A DNA stretch of 64,000 nt. It comes from Candidatus Microgenomates bacterium. Lineage in GTDB: Bacteria; Patescibacteria; JACPGU01. The DNA is taken from contig JACPGU010000002.1 in assembly GCA_016188915.1 (NCBI GenBank), forward strand, positions 62,001 through 126,000. Reading direction: 5' to 3'. Shown in pieces: positions 7,931-16,922 of this stretch (its first letter is position 1; each line of letters opens with the position of its first letter). Under the pieces are notes generated by a model. It worked only from the letters and a program-made list of their open reading frames with translations. It did not search any database and was not told the origin of the DNA. A program made the translations under genes and the position numbers.

Positions 7931-9367
7931 TTAAGAAATTACTTTCTCCAATGCCTTCTTAATTCTTTTCAAACCTTCCTCTCTCCCCAAAACCCACAGT
8001 AACTCGGCAGGTGAAGGACTTTTTTCTTCGCCACTTAAGGCATAACGCACTGGCCAGAAAACATCGCCATTTTTCAAATTTTCTGCCTCTACTGTTCTTT
8101 TTAGAATATCTTCTAGTATTCCCAAGCTCTTCCATGAACTTTCCGGGGCTTTGGCCAAATTATCCCTAGCGGCAGAAATACCCTTGATAGTTTCAGGCCA
8201 AAAACTTTTTGGAAATTTTAATATATCTTTTTTTACTTTTGGTGAGGCAAAAAAATAATTAGTTAGCAAGTCAAAGTCTTTTAGGGTACGCATTCTGTCT
8301 CTGGTCACTTTTAATATTTTGCCAATAAACTCTTTATCATAAGAATCTATATCTATTTTTGAAAAATCTCGCAAAAGATCAATCAAAATATCTTCATTCA
8401 TTTTTCTAATATAATAAGAATTAATATATTGTAATTTATCAAGATCCAAGATGGCAGGATTCTTATGAATTTTCTCCGGAATAAATTCTCGGCTTAATTC
8501 TTTGAGAGTAAAAAATTCTCTCTCATCGTTTGGACTCCACCCCAAAAAAGCGATAAAATTAATAATGGCTTCTGGTAGATAGCCATCTTTTTTAAATTTC
8601 TCTACCGAAACATCGCCTTCTCTCTTGCTTAATTTTTTTTTGTCTTTGCCGACTATATTAGGCAAATGAGCAATAACAGGTGGGTGCCAACCGAAAAATT
8701 TATAAAGCAAAAGGTGTTTTGGCGTGGAAGAAAGCCATTCTTCTCCTCTCAAAATATGCGTGATGCCAGACTCATAGTCATCTACCACTGAAGCCAAATG
8801 ATAAGTGGGAAACCCATCTGATTTTATCAAGACCTGATCATCTATATTATTAGTATTGAATTCCACCCTGCCGCGAATCATATCATCAAAAGATATTTTC
8901 TCCCCAAGGGGTATTTTCATCCTAATAATATGAGGCTCATTATTTTTTAATTTAGATAATATTTCTTCTCCTTTAAGATTTCGACAAAAACGATCGTAGC
9001 CAATGGGTTGCTTTTTTTTCGTTTGCTCTAGACGCAATTTTTCCAATCTATCGGCAGAACAAAAACAAAAATAAGCGTGGCCTTTTTCTAATAATTGTCT
9101 AGCGTATTCTTTGTATAGAGATGTTCTAGAAGATTGATAAATGGGATCCTCTGCCCAATTCAATCCCAGCCATTCTAATACTTCCAAAATACGTAAATCT
9201 GAATCTTTGACTAAGCGGCTTTGATCAGTATCCTCAATGCGCACTAAAAAATAACCATCATTTTTTTTAGCAAAAAGATAGGCATAAAGAGCGGTCCTTG
9301 CTCCGCCAATATGCAATTCACCGGTGGGGCTAGGAGCAAAACGAGTTCTAACTATTGGTCCTGGCAT
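7931..9367 (-). CDS. gltX: Glutamyl-tRNA synthetase
   Basis: This class I aminoacyl-tRNA synthetase charges tRNA-Glu. The 478 residues match the usual bacterial length. The HIGH signature is present as HIGG in FAPSPTGELHIGGARTAL near residue 19, and the KMSKS loop as KLSKR near residue 245. The C-terminal anticodon-binding helical domain is intact. If the lineage lacks glutaminyl-tRNA synthetase, the enzyme may also charge tRNA-Gln for amidotransfer, which would fit the neighbouring tRNA-Gln; that is inference. The start ATG follows the yraN stop by 5 bp, placing it at the end of a dense rplS-rnhB-yraN-gltX run. Confidence 0.97.
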   Translation of the reverse strand: MPGPIVRTRFAPSPTGELHIGGARTALYAYLFAKKNDGYFLVRIEDTDQSRLVKDSDLRILEVLEWLGLNWAEDPIYQSSRTSLYKEYARQLLEKGHAYFCFCSADRLEKLRLEQTKKKQPIGYDRFCRNLKGEEILSKLKNNEPHIIRMKIPLGEKISFDDMIRGRVEFNTNNIDDQVLIKSDGFPTYHLASVVDDYESGITHILRGEEWLSSTPKHLLLYKFFGWHPPVIAHLPNIVGKDKKKLSKREGDVSVEKFKKDGYLPEAIINFIAFLGWSPNDEREFFTLKELSREFIPEKIHKNPAILDLDKLQYINSYYIRKMNEDILIDLLRDFSKIDIDSYDKEFIGKILKVTRDRMRTLKDFDLLTNYFFASPKVKKDILKFPKSFWPETIKGISAARDNLAKAPESSWKSLGILEDILKRTVEAENLKNGDVFWPVRYALSGEEKSPSPAELLWVLGREEGLKRIKKALEKVIS

Positions 9368-9372
9368 AAAAT

Positions 9373-9741
9373 TTATATATCAAAATTTTCTATATGTTTG
9401 ATGTCATAAAGACCGCCATAGCGATCTCTTATCACAGAAATGACATCCATCCTTACGATTGGCTCTGGTCCATTCCATCGACCTAAAACATAATTGATTA
9501 TATTGTTTATTTTTTCTATTTTGACGCTATCTACCATCTCCTCTGGCAAACCAAAACGATTTGATGTTTTGGTTTTTACTTCTACAAAAACTAGATTTGG
9601 TCCTCTGCGAGCAATAATATCTATTTCGCCAAAATAACAGCGATAATTTCTTTTTATAATATCATAGCCACGCGCTCGGAGATATTTGGCTGCTACCTCT
9701 TCTCCCCAGTCGCCAATTTTTTTGTTTTCGTATTTGCTCAT
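9373..9741 (-). CDS. yraN: YraN family (UPF0102) nuclease-like protein
   Basis: The 122-residue protein has the restriction-endonuclease-like core of this family: GDWGEEVAAKYLRARGY at the N terminus, then the catalytic-type pattern GEIDIIARR and VFVEVKTK (D-x-ExK). Family members are often encoded next to rnhB, as here, and are suspected DNA-processing enzymes with unknown substrate. The ATG overlaps the rnhB stop as ATGA (9738-9741), so the genes are translationally coupled. Length and motifs are normal. Confidence 0.92.
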   Translation of the reverse strand: MSKYENKKIGDWGEEVAAKYLRARGYDIIKRNYRCYFGEIDIIARRGPNLVFVEVKTKTSNRFGLPEEMVDSVKIEKINNIINYVLGRWNGPEPIVRMDVISVIRDRYGGLYDIKHIENFDI

Positions 9742-10379
9742 TGAACAATTATATCATGGATCGGATGGAAGCTTTTCCGATGCTCCGGACAAATACCATA
9801 TTTTTTGATCGCCCCTAAGTGTTTGGCCGTCCCATAGCCTTTGTGATGCTCAAAGCCATATTCTGGATATTTTTTTGCTAATTCTTTCATATACCTATCG
9901 CGACTTACCTTTGCGATGATAGATGCTAGGGCTATGGAAAAAATTTTTGAGTCACCCCCTACTACCTTTTCTTGTCTTGTCGTAAGGCCACCTATCTCAA
10001 ACCCATCTACCAAAACATAGTCTGGTTTTTGGCTCAACCCATCGACTGCTTTTTTCAGAACTAATTGATTGGCTCGTCCCAGTCCTATTTTATCAATTTC
10101 TTCGGCAGAAATAAACGCAACAAAATATTCAATGTCTTTAATATCTTTGACTATCTCAAATATATCTTCCCTCTTTTTCTCGCTTAATTTCTTTGAATCC
10201 CGTACGCCCAAATTTGAGATTTGAGATTTGAGATTTGAGACTATTGTCGCTGCTGCGACGATTGGTCCCGCCCAAGGTCCGCGACCAACTTCATCCACCC
10301 CGCAAATATAAGAAAAGCCCCTATCAAAAAGGGCTTTTTCATAAGTCACAGGCATGCCCTGTTTTTTATTTTTCTTCAT
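9738..10379 (-). CDS. rnhB: Ribonuclease HII with an in-frame repeat insertion
   Basis: RNase HII removes ribonucleotides and RNA primers from DNA. The active-site elements are visible: GVDEVGRGPWAGPIVAAA (Asp and Glu ligands) near the N terminus, DSKKLS, LVDGFEI and the helix with KVSRDRYM. The loop between strand 1 and DSKKLS is coded by four tandem copies of a 7-bp AT-rich unit (10210-10241) and reads SNLKSQISNL. The same peptide type recurs in tsaD and polA. ATG 10379 overlaps the end of rplS by 14 bp; ATG 10355 is an alternative start just after the rplS stop. The gene is coupled to yraN by ATGA. Confidence 0.93.
   Translation of the reverse strand: MKKNKKQGMPVTYEKALFDRGFSYICGVDEVGRGPWAGPIVAAATIVSNLKSQISNLGVRDSKKLSEKKREDIFEIVKDIKDIEYFVAFISAEEIDKIGLGRANQLVLKKAVDGLSQKPDYVLVDGFEIGGLTTRQEKVVGGDSKIFSIALASIIAKVSRDRYMKELAKKYPEYGFEHHKGYGTAKHLGAIKKYGICPEHRKSFHPIHDIIVQ
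10210..10241 (-). repeat. In-frame 7-bp tandem repeat inside rnhB
   Basis: About four copies of the heptamer GAGATTT/AAATCTC code for the SNLKSQISNL loop of RNase HII. The same heptamer family is found in tsaD (58200-58243) and polA (60790-60846). Confidence 0.85.
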
Positions 10380-11022
10380 CGTCAGACGATTTATCAGATT
10401 GTTCGCTGTTATCTTTCGCGCTATTCTCCACAGGTTCAATATCGGTGGGAGGCTCGTCCGTGCTGTCCAAGACGATAGCTTCCGTTGCCGGTTCTACGAC
10501 ATTATCGCTCTCCTCTATTTTTGTCTCTGTTGTTTTTTCTAACGATTCTTCTTGCTTTGAGGCTTCATCGATTGTTTGGCCAGCAGAGCTACTCTCGGCA
10601 TCTGCCACCATATCTTCTGCCGGCGATTCTTGAGCTGTCTCCTCTTCGCCATGAGTAATTGCTTCCAGGACCGCCCTCTGGCTTTCTTTCAATTTAGCTG
10701 CTTTGCCAGTAAGCCCCCTCAAAAAGAATATTTTTTTTCTACGGGTTTTGGAACTGCGAACAATTTTTATATTTTCAATCAAAGGGCTAAGCAAGATATA
10801 TTTTTTTTCCACCCCTACGCCACTGGCAATCTTTCTCACGGTGATAGAAGCGCTGACACCATTGCCCCCGTCTCTCGCGATAACAATGCCTTCAAATATT
10901 TGCGTTCTAGTTTTCCCCCCTTCTTCTACTTTTATCGCTACACGCACAATATCGCCCGTGGCGATATCGGGAATTTTTCCTTTGTTGTATTTTTTATTGA
11001 CATAAGAAAGCAATGGATTCAT
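10366..11022 (-). CDS. rplS: Ribosomal protein bL19 with long acidic C-terminal tail
   Basis: Residues 1 to about 112 are a complete bL19, which sits at the interface of the large and small ribosomal subunits: PDIATGDIVRVAIKVEEG, FEGIVIARDG, SASITVRKIASGVGVEK, SPLIENIKIVRSSKTRRKKIFFLRGLTGKAAK. The remaining about 105 residues are a low-complexity tail rich in Glu, Asp, Ser, Thr and Ala. Most bL19 proteins end near residue 115-120, so the tail nearly doubles the protein. It may be an ordinary lineage extension or an anionic anchor. A promoter lies directly upstream and rnhB begins inside the end of this frame. Confidence 0.95.
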   Translation of the reverse strand: MNPLLSYVNKKYNKGKIPDIATGDIVRVAIKVEEGGKTRTQIFEGIVIARDGGNGVSASITVRKIASGVGVEKKYILLSPLIENIKIVRSSKTRRKKIFFLRGLTGKAAKLKESQRAVLEAITHGEEETAQESPAEDMVADAESSSAGQTIDEASKQEESLEKTTETKIEESDNVVEPATEAIVLDSTDEPPTDIEPVENSAKDNSEQSDKSSDDEEK

Positions 11023-11052
11023 CGTAGATTATATTTAAATGTAAGCCTGACA

Positions 11053-11081
11053 ATAATAGCACAGAGAGACTTTTTTGTCCA
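11053..11081 (-). promoter_or_regulatory. Promoter for the rplS-rnhB-yraN-gltX operon
   Basis: Minus-strand TGGACA (11076-11081) and TATTAT (11053-11058) are separated by 17 bp. The -10 is preceded by TGTGC as an extended -10. It sits in the 64-bp gap between dnaE and rplS. Confidence 0.7.
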
Positions 11082-11086
11082 CTTCT

Positions 11087-14000
11087 TTAATGGACGGGTA
11101 AATCTACCACTGTATACTCAGGATTCTGGCCAAGGCTTTTTTTGATTTCATTTTTTATTTCTTCGTCAAAGCGCACCTTAAAAGAAGTCTTTATTTTTTT
11201 AAGACCATTTGGGCCGATTAATTTCAATATTACCGCTGTTTCTCCGCTATTTTGCATAAAAACTTTCTTCAGCCTGTTTAGATCATCTAGCATCAATTTA
11301 TCGTTAAAGGAAATTTCTAAAATCTGTTTTTCTTCTTGTCCTATCTTGATCATTTCTTTATTGTATAAATCCAAAAGCGATGGAGTGAAGTCTTCAAATT
11401 CATTAACCAAGATTTTGGCTGAGCCATCTTTATTGGAAATTTTCCCAGATACAATAATTACTTTTCCCTCCGTCCAAAAACCCGGCTTTTCAATTAATTT
11501 TTTAGGGAAGACTATTAATTCTAATTGACCAGAAAAATCTTCCACTGTGACAAATAGCATCGGTTCCTTATTCCTGGTTGTTATTTTATGGATTAAAGAG
11601 ATAGAGCCGATAATTTTTATCTCTTTACCATCTAGATCATTACTGATAGAGGAAATAGCTGGAAAAAAATTTTTTGCTATCTCTCGAAAAGGATCCATCG
11701 GATGCCCAGATACATAGATGCCCAAAAGTTCTTTTTCCCAATCCAGTTTTTGTTTTTCAGAAGCTTTCTCTACTATCTCCAATTTTATCGTATCCAAAAG
11801 CGCCCTGTCGGCTGTTTCGCCAAAGATATTGATTTGGTTGCTCCCCACATTTTTTCTTACATTTTGCGCGTACTGCAAAATATTATCTAATGATGCTAAT
11901 AATTGATTGCGTTCTCCAAAAATATCCATCGCTCCGCTTTTGATCAAACTTTCTATCGTTTTTTTGTTGACATCACTCGTAGCCGTCCTTTCAATAAAAT
12001 CCTCCAATGATTTAAATGCCCCTTTCTCTCTACGAGAATTTTCAATGGCTTCAATCGGCCCCTCGCCAACATTTTTTATAGCCGACAACGCATAACGAAT
12101 CTCCTTTTTGCCAGGGACTACGGCAAAAGTCGTAAAGCTTTCATTAACATCTGGAGGCAAAACCTTTATTCCAATAGAACGACATTCATCGATTTCTTTG
12201 GCTATCCTGTCCAGGTCATTTTTGTCAGAAGTCATTAAGGCCGCCATAAAAGCTTCTGGATAATGAGCTTTGAGATAAGCTGTCTGCACCGCAATCAGCG
12301 CGTAACAAGCGGCGTGAGATTTGTTGAAACAATAAGCGGCAAAGTCTTCGAGGCTTTTCCAGAGATTTTCCACGAAATCTTTTTTCGCGCCACTATGTTC
12401 TATCGCTCCTGCGACAAAAGCTTCCTTCATCTTGGTCATCGTCTCTATCTTCTTTTTGCCGATGGCCCTCCTCATGGTATCCGCTTGTCCACCAGTAAAA
12501 CCGCAAAGGTCCTTGGATATCTGTATCACCTGCTCCTGATAAACGATAATGCCATAAGTGTTTTTCAGGGACGCTTCCATTTTGGGATGCCCATAGGTAA
12601 TGAGATCGGAATTGTGCTTTCTTTTGATGAAATCTTCAATCCACTGCATTGGTCCCGGTCGGTAAAGGGCTACCATCGCGATGATATCTTCAAATTGGTT
12701 GGGGCGTAATTCTTTGATGTAGCGCTTCATCCCATCAGATTCCAGCTGAAAGACTCCCGTGGTCTCGCCCCTGCTCAAAAGTTCATAGGTCGCCCGATCA
12801 TCTATCGGTATATCGGCAATATCAATATTTATCTCGTAGGCTTTTTTGATGATTCTTAAAGTATTTTTTATAATAGTAAGGTTGGCCAGTCCCAAAAAGT
12901 CAAATTTCAATAATCCTATATCTTCAATCGGCCCCATTGAATATTGAGTGGCGATACCGCCTTTTTGCGCTCGCACTAAGGGTGCGTGTTCTACTATCGG
13001 ATCTTTAGAGATAACTACTCCTGCCGCGTGCACGCCGGCATTACGAATAGTTCCTTCCAATTGCATGGCGATATTAATAAGATTTTTTGCCCTGGAGTTA
13101 GTATTGTACTCTTTGGACAATGTTGGATCTTCAATTATAGATTGGGATAGCGACGTATGTTTGCCTTGCACTGGCGCTGGAATTAATTTGGCTATAGCAT
13201 CTACTTCGGCATAGGGCATGCCCAATACTCTTCCTGTGTCTCTTACCGCGTTGCGAGCCGCCATCACGCCAAAGGTGATGATTTGTGCCACACGATCTTG
13301 CCCATATTTCTCGGTAGCGTATTTGATTACTTCATCTCTTCTATCATCGGCAAAGTCCATATCAATATCAGGCATAGAGATACGATCGGGATTCAAAAAT
13401 CTTTCAAATAGCAAATCGTATTTCAAAGGATCTAGATCGGTGATATTGGTAAGATAGGCTACAATAGAACCGGCCGCACTCCCACGACCAGGTCCGCAGA
13501 TAATGCCCCGGTCTTTGCTCCAATTGATAAGATCAGCCACTATCAAAAAATATCCTTCATACTCCATTTTGCCTATTACTTCTAGTTCGTACTCTATCCG
13601 ATCAATTATTTTTTGTTCCAAAATCTTTTTTATTTCTTCTTCATTTTTCTTTTTTGCTTCTTCGCGAGATAAATGAGCGTACCTCCAGCCAGCTCCTTCG
13701 AAAACTAATTTTCTCAAATATGTTTTTTCTGTTTCTTCCTGCGGGACGAGAAAAGTTGGTATTAAAATCTTGCCTAATTCTATTTCTAATTCACTCATAT
13801 TGGCAATCTTGACTGTATTGGCTAGAGCCTGATGGTCATTAGGAAATTTAGCTAAAATCTCATCCCCCGAATGTACCGATAGGTCCATATCCAGTCTCAT
13901 CCTGTTGGGGTCATCAAGAACACTGCCCGTCTGAACGCAAAGCAATATATCATGCGGACCATGATCATCCTCTTTGGCATAATGAGCGTCTCCTGTTATT

Positions 14001-14632
14001 ACCGTCCCCAGCCCCAATTTTTGAGAAAGAGCTCTTACGCCATCATTTATTTTTATTTGTTTTTCCCATTCTGTATGGGGTTGCATTTCCAGATAATAAT
14101 TATCTCGACCAAAAGTCTCTGCGAACCAAGCTGCTATTTCCTCTGATTTTTTGGTATCATCCGCCAAAATAGCGCTACTTAACTCACTGGCAGCGCAACC
14201 AGACAAACAGATCAATCCTTCGTGATATTTTTTGAGTAAATCTTTATCTAGACGAGGCTTGTAGTAAAACCCATCCAAGCAGGCAATAGTAGATAGCTTC
14301 ATCAGATTTTTGTAGCCCTGCCTGTTTTGTGCTAATAGAATAAGATGATATGGATCACGGTCAATCCCAGCTGTTTTATCTTGATGGCTACGAGGCGACA
14401 TATAGGCCTCCATGCCGATTAATGGCTTGATGCTTCTTTTCTTACACATTTTGTAAAACTCAATAACACCAGACATAGTGCCATGATCGGTGATAGCTAC
14501 CGCCTTTTGTCCTAATGCTTCTACCCGACCTAAAAGCTCGGGTACTTTCTGCAATCCATCAAGTAAGCTATAATGAGTATGGATGTGTAGATGGACAAAA
14601 TCTGTTTTGGATGGATTCAATATATCGTTCAC
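11087..14632 (-). CDS. dnaE: DNA polymerase III alpha subunit
   Basis: This is the replicative polymerase catalytic subunit, 1181 residues. It starts with a PHP domain (HLHIHTHYSLLDG, ITDHGTMSG, HAYAKEDDHG). The C-family polymerase core includes GPGRGSAAGSIVAYL and the catalytic aspartates in PDIDMDFADDRR. It ends with helix-hairpin-helix and OB-fold modules (KIIGSISLIHKITTRNKEPMLF). No separate proofreading subunit gene is seen in the window. The start is GTG at 14632. A minus-strand TATTAT ends 6 nt before it, suggesting a leaderless mRNA. The Trm11-like gene starts divergently only 11 bp away. Confidence 0.97.
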   Translation of the reverse strand: MNDILNPSKTDFVHLHIHTHYSLLDGLQKVPELLGRVEALGQKAVAITDHGTMSGVIEFYKMCKKRSIKPLIGMEAYMSPRSHQDKTAGIDRDPYHLILLAQNRQGYKNLMKLSTIACLDGFYYKPRLDKDLLKKYHEGLICLSGCAASELSSAILADDTKKSEEIAAWFAETFGRDNYYLEMQPHTEWEKQIKINDGVRALSQKLGLGTVITGDAHYAKEDDHGPHDILLCVQTGSVLDDPNRMRLDMDLSVHSGDEILAKFPNDHQALANTVKIANMSELEIELGKILIPTFLVPQEETEKTYLRKLVFEGAGWRYAHLSREEAKKKNEEEIKKILEQKIIDRIEYELEVIGKMEYEGYFLIVADLINWSKDRGIICGPGRGSAAGSIVAYLTNITDLDPLKYDLLFERFLNPDRISMPDIDMDFADDRRDEVIKYATEKYGQDRVAQIITFGVMAARNAVRDTGRVLGMPYAEVDAIAKLIPAPVQGKHTSLSQSIIEDPTLSKEYNTNSRAKNLINIAMQLEGTIRNAGVHAAGVVISKDPIVEHAPLVRAQKGGIATQYSMGPIEDIGLLKFDFLGLANLTIIKNTLRIIKKAYEINIDIADIPIDDRATYELLSRGETTGVFQLESDGMKRYIKELRPNQFEDIIAMVALYRPGPMQWIEDFIKRKHNSDLITYGHPKMEASLKNTYGIIVYQEQVIQISKDLCGFTGGQADTMRRAIGKKKIETMTKMKEAFVAGAIEHSGAKKDFVENLWKSLEDFAAYCFNKSHAACYALIAVQTAYLKAHYPEAFMAALMTSDKNDLDRIAKEIDECRSIGIKVLPPDVNESFTTFAVVPGKKEIRYALSAIKNVGEGPIEAIENSRREKGAFKSLEDFIERTATSDVNKKTIESLIKSGAMDIFGERNQLLASLDNILQYAQNVRKNVGSNQINIFGETADRALLDTIKLEIVEKASEKQKLDWEKELLGIYVSGHPMDPFREIAKNFFPAISSISNDLDGKEIKIIGSISLIHKITTRNKEPMLFVTVEDFSGQLELIVFPKKLIEKPGFWTEGKVIIVSGKISNKDGSAKILVNEFEDFTPSLLDLYNKEMIKIGQEEKQILEISFNDKLMLDDLNRLKKVFMQNSGETAVILKLIGPNGLKKIKTSFKVRFDEEIKNEIKKSLGQNPEYTVVDLPVH

Positions 14633-14643
14633 TGGGCTATAAT

Positions 14644-15909
14644 ATGCAAACTGATAATATTTATGCCTTTATTTTAGGCAACAACAAAGCACTATCCTTG
14701 GCGGAATTGGCAATGGTATTAAAAAGAGAAGAGTTTATTTTTGTTGTTTTAAGCATAACAGCCACAGTCGCCATAATCAAGACCGATAAAAATATCTTTG
14801 AGCCTCAAAAAATGCTGGACCGCATGGGAGGCATTATTAAAATAATCCAGTTAGAAAAATTAGGAAGCACACACTCTATCAAAGACAGAATTTTTGATAA
14901 AATAAAAAAGCTAGATACCTCCAGCAAAATAGTTTTTGGTATATCCGGATATGATTGGCCATATCATTCTACTCACCAAATCAACGGATTGGGGATCAAT
15001 ATTAAAAAAAATTTGGCTAAGGCTCGGTTTGTTAATCTCAAAGAAAAAACTTTCCTCTCCAGTGCTGAAATCAATAGAAACCAAATTTTAAAAAAGGGGT
15101 TGGAGATATGTCTTTTGTCAGATTCTCAAAAACAATCTATATATTTAGGCCAAACTTTGGCTATCCAAAATTACCTTTCTTACGGGTTAAGAGATTATAA
15201 AAAGCCTCAAAGAGACACGAAATCTGGAATGCTCCCACCAAAATTAGCGCAGATAATGATAAATCTAGGTAGCGGTAGCCATCAGCAAAACATTTTTATC
15301 TATGACCCCTTTTGCGGTACTGGCACTATCTTGGTAGAAGGATTATTATCGGGACATTCGGTTATGGGATCTGACAGCTCTCCTGAAGCAATCAGACAAA
15401 GCAAAGAGAACATAGACAACAAAAAGCTTGATCTCCATGAACGGCAAAGGGCCTCTATATCTTTATTTGTACAAGATGCTCAATCCATAGACAAAATTAA
15501 ATTGCCTCAAAATCCCAATCTAGTAATAAGCGAATTATACCTGGGACCACCATTGAATTTTTTGCCAAGCGATGAAAGAATAAAAAATGATACAAAAAAA
15601 CTCATAAAATTGTATCTTAATTTCTTGAAATCGGTAAAAAGAATCCATTCCATAAAAACATTAGTACTGGCGATGCCTTACTACAATAGCGATAAAGGTC
15701 CTATCCTGCTGGATATTATTGACGAAATAGATTCTATCGGGTATACTAGAATGGATCCTTTGCGGGGCATCAGTGTTCCCGCTCAATTTTTAGCTGGTTT
15801 TAATCAAAAAAGGAAGACCCTACTATACGCTATACCGGATCAGATTGTTGGAAGAGAAATAATTATTTTAAAAAAATACGAAAAAATTGTCGAAGAAATT
15901 TTTTCGTAA
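14644..15909 (+). CDS. Trm11/TrmG10-like RNA methyltransferase (UPF0020 family)
   Basis: This S-adenosylmethionine-dependent methyltransferase acts on RNA, most likely tRNA guanosine by family. The N-terminal region (residues 1-180) resembles the THUMP-like RNA-binding half seen in archaeal-type Trm-G10 enzymes (YAFILGNNKALSLAELAMVL). The C-terminal Rossmann domain has SAM motif I as DPFCGTGTILVEGLLSG. The usual catalytic (D/N)PPY appears as ISELYLGPPL, so the motif is altered but retains PP. The ATG at 14644 gives the conserved start; a longer frame from 14515 would overlap dnaE. The gene is divergent from dnaE and followed by rpmA. Confidence 0.85.
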   Translation: MQTDNIYAFILGNNKALSLAELAMVLKREEFIFVVLSITATVAIIKTDKNIFEPQKMLDRMGGIIKIIQLEKLGSTHSIKDRIFDKIKKLDTSSKIVFGISGYDWPYHSTHQINGLGINIKKNLAKARFVNLKEKTFLSSAEINRNQILKKGLEICLLSDSQKQSIYLGQTLAIQNYLSYGLRDYKKPQRDTKSGMLPPKLAQIMINLGSGSHQQNIFIYDPFCGTGTILVEGLLSGHSVMGSDSSPEAIRQSKENIDNKKLDLHERQRASISLFVQDAQSIDKIKLPQNPNLVISELYLGPPLNFLPSDERIKNDTKKLIKLYLNFLKSVKRIHSIKTLVLAMPYYNSDKGPILLDIIDEIDSIGYTRMDPLRGISVPAQFLAGFNQKRKTLLYAIPDQIVGREIIILKKYEKIVEEIFS

Positions 15910-15910
15910 A

Positions 15911-15986
15911 AGGAGAAACTTTGCGAACGCTGGAGCGAATTGGGCTTTAGCCCAAGACACGCAAGCGGAAGTGAAGTTTGGACGCA
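15911..15986 (+). promoter_or_regulatory. Structured leader with mini-ORF before rpmA
   Basis: A Shine-Dalgarno-like AAAGGAG (15911-15917) is followed after a short gap by TTG and nine sense codons ending in TAG. The TAG lies inside a perfect hairpin, TTGGGC-TTTA-GCCCAA. Outer arms AAACTT and AAGTTT are also complementary. This resembles a leader-peptide or autoregulatory site for L27 expression. A repeat cassette is an alternative reading. Confidence 0.4.
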
Positions 15987-16271
15987 ATGGCACATAAAAA
16001 AGCTTTAGGTAGCGCAAAAAAAAATAAAGATAGTATCGCCAAAAGATTAGGAGTAAAAATCTATGGCGGACAAAAGGCTCAGGCCGGCTCTATTATAGTG
16101 CGCCAAAGAGGCACTCGTTATGTAGCCGGGGCTAATACTATGATGGGCAAAGATCATACTATTTTTGCCACCATCCCCGGCATAGTTCATTTTATTACCA
16201 AGAAAAAAACTGGCTATAATTCATTAGAAAAAATAATAAAATCAATAAGTATCATTGCCGATAAAAAATAA
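15987..16271 (+). CDS. rpmA: Ribosomal protein bL27
   Basis: This large-subunit protein reaches the peptidyl-transferase centre with its N terminus. The sequence MAHKKALGSAKKNKDS then RLGVKIYGGQKAQAGSIIVRQRGTR and AGANTMMGKDHTIFA is unmistakable. The start was placed at the ATG giving MAHKK; an in-frame TTG 9 bp upstream is less likely. There is no clustered rplU (L21) partner in the window, unlike the common rplU-rpmA arrangement. The N terminus lacks the cleavable extension found in Firmicutes. A strong bidirectional terminator follows. Confidence 0.97.
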   Translation: MAHKKALGSAKKNKDSIAKRLGVKIYGGQKAQAGSIIVRQRGTRYVAGANTMMGKDHTIFATIPGIVHFITKKKTGYNSLEKIIKSISIIADKK

Positions 16272-16280
16272 ATCTCAAAA

Positions 16281-16323
16281 AGCCATATAAAAACCCGCCT
16301 ATTAAGCGGGTTTTTATATGGCT
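16281..16323. terminator. Bidirectional terminator between rpmA and PH-domain gene
   Basis: A perfect 18-bp inverted repeat (AGCCATATAAAAACCCGC and its complement) around a 7-nt loop has internal A and T tracts that serve both strands. It separates convergent rpmA and the PH-domain gene. Confidence 0.9.
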
Positions 16324-16332
16324 AAACCCACA

Positions 16333-16920
16333 CTACTGGTCAAAACCTTCATCAGCCTTACTATCATCGACTTTACCCTTGATAATATCTGCCAGTTGCT
16401 GAAGAACGCTTTCTTTTTGATTAGACTTATTATGATTTTCTTTTACAAGACCTGATATAGTCTGTTGCACTTTCTCAGGTGACCCCACATCATCTAGCGT
16501 TAGCGATGATTCGGAAGCTGTCTGAACTATCACCGTTCCATAACGAAAAACCGTTCCCCAAAAACCCTTGATCTCCACTGTAATATCTTGAATTTTGTCT
16601 AGGGTAGCCTCTTTTTGAGAACGGCTAAAAATACCTTTTTGCTCTATGTCCACTATGCGCTGATCCGTCACTATATATCTATCGTGCGTCCAAACAAAAT
16701 AGGCATAAAAAGTCCAAGCAGAAAAAAACAGAAAGAAAACAAAGCCTATCAGAAAAAATTGATAATTATAGAAAAACATGACCATTCCAACTACTGACAA
16801 AAGCAAAAATATTAATGGTAAAATTATTTCTCCCAGCAAAGTAAATCCATGTCTGCCCAAAACATAGAGTACTTTTTCGCCTTCATTTTGACCTAAAAAT
16901 TGTTTTTTTTCTTTCATCAT
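16333..16920 (-). CDS. Bacterial PH-domain membrane protein
   Basis: The 195-residue protein has two transmembrane helices (about 28-50 and 53-75). A bacterial pleckstrin-homology domain of the YdbS/YdbT type follows (WTHDRYIVTDQRIVDIEQKGIFSRSQKEATLDKIQDI ... GTVIVQTA). Such proteins sit in the cytoplasmic membrane; their ligand is generally unknown. It lies directly downstream of two DUF881 proteins with 2 bp to the nearer one, so it is probably part of the same transcript. The C-terminal 45 residues are charged and likely disordered. Confidence 0.85.
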   Translation of the reverse strand: MMKEKKQFLGQNEGEKVLYVLGRHGFTLLGEIILPLIFLLLSVVGMVMFFYNYQFFLIGFVFFLFFSAWTFYAYFVWTHDRYIVTDQRIVDIEQKGIFSRSQKEATLDKIQDITVEIKGFWGTVFRYGTVIVQTASESSLTLDDVGSPEKVQQTISGLVKENHNKSNQKESVLQQLADIIKGKVDDSKADEGFDQ

Positions 16921-16922
16921 TA

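Noticed and set aside
14638..14643. TATAAT as promoter of the Trm11-like gene
   Set aside because: The box touches the start codon, so transcription would begin inside the conserved N terminus; on the other strand an overlapping TATTAT suits dnaE better.
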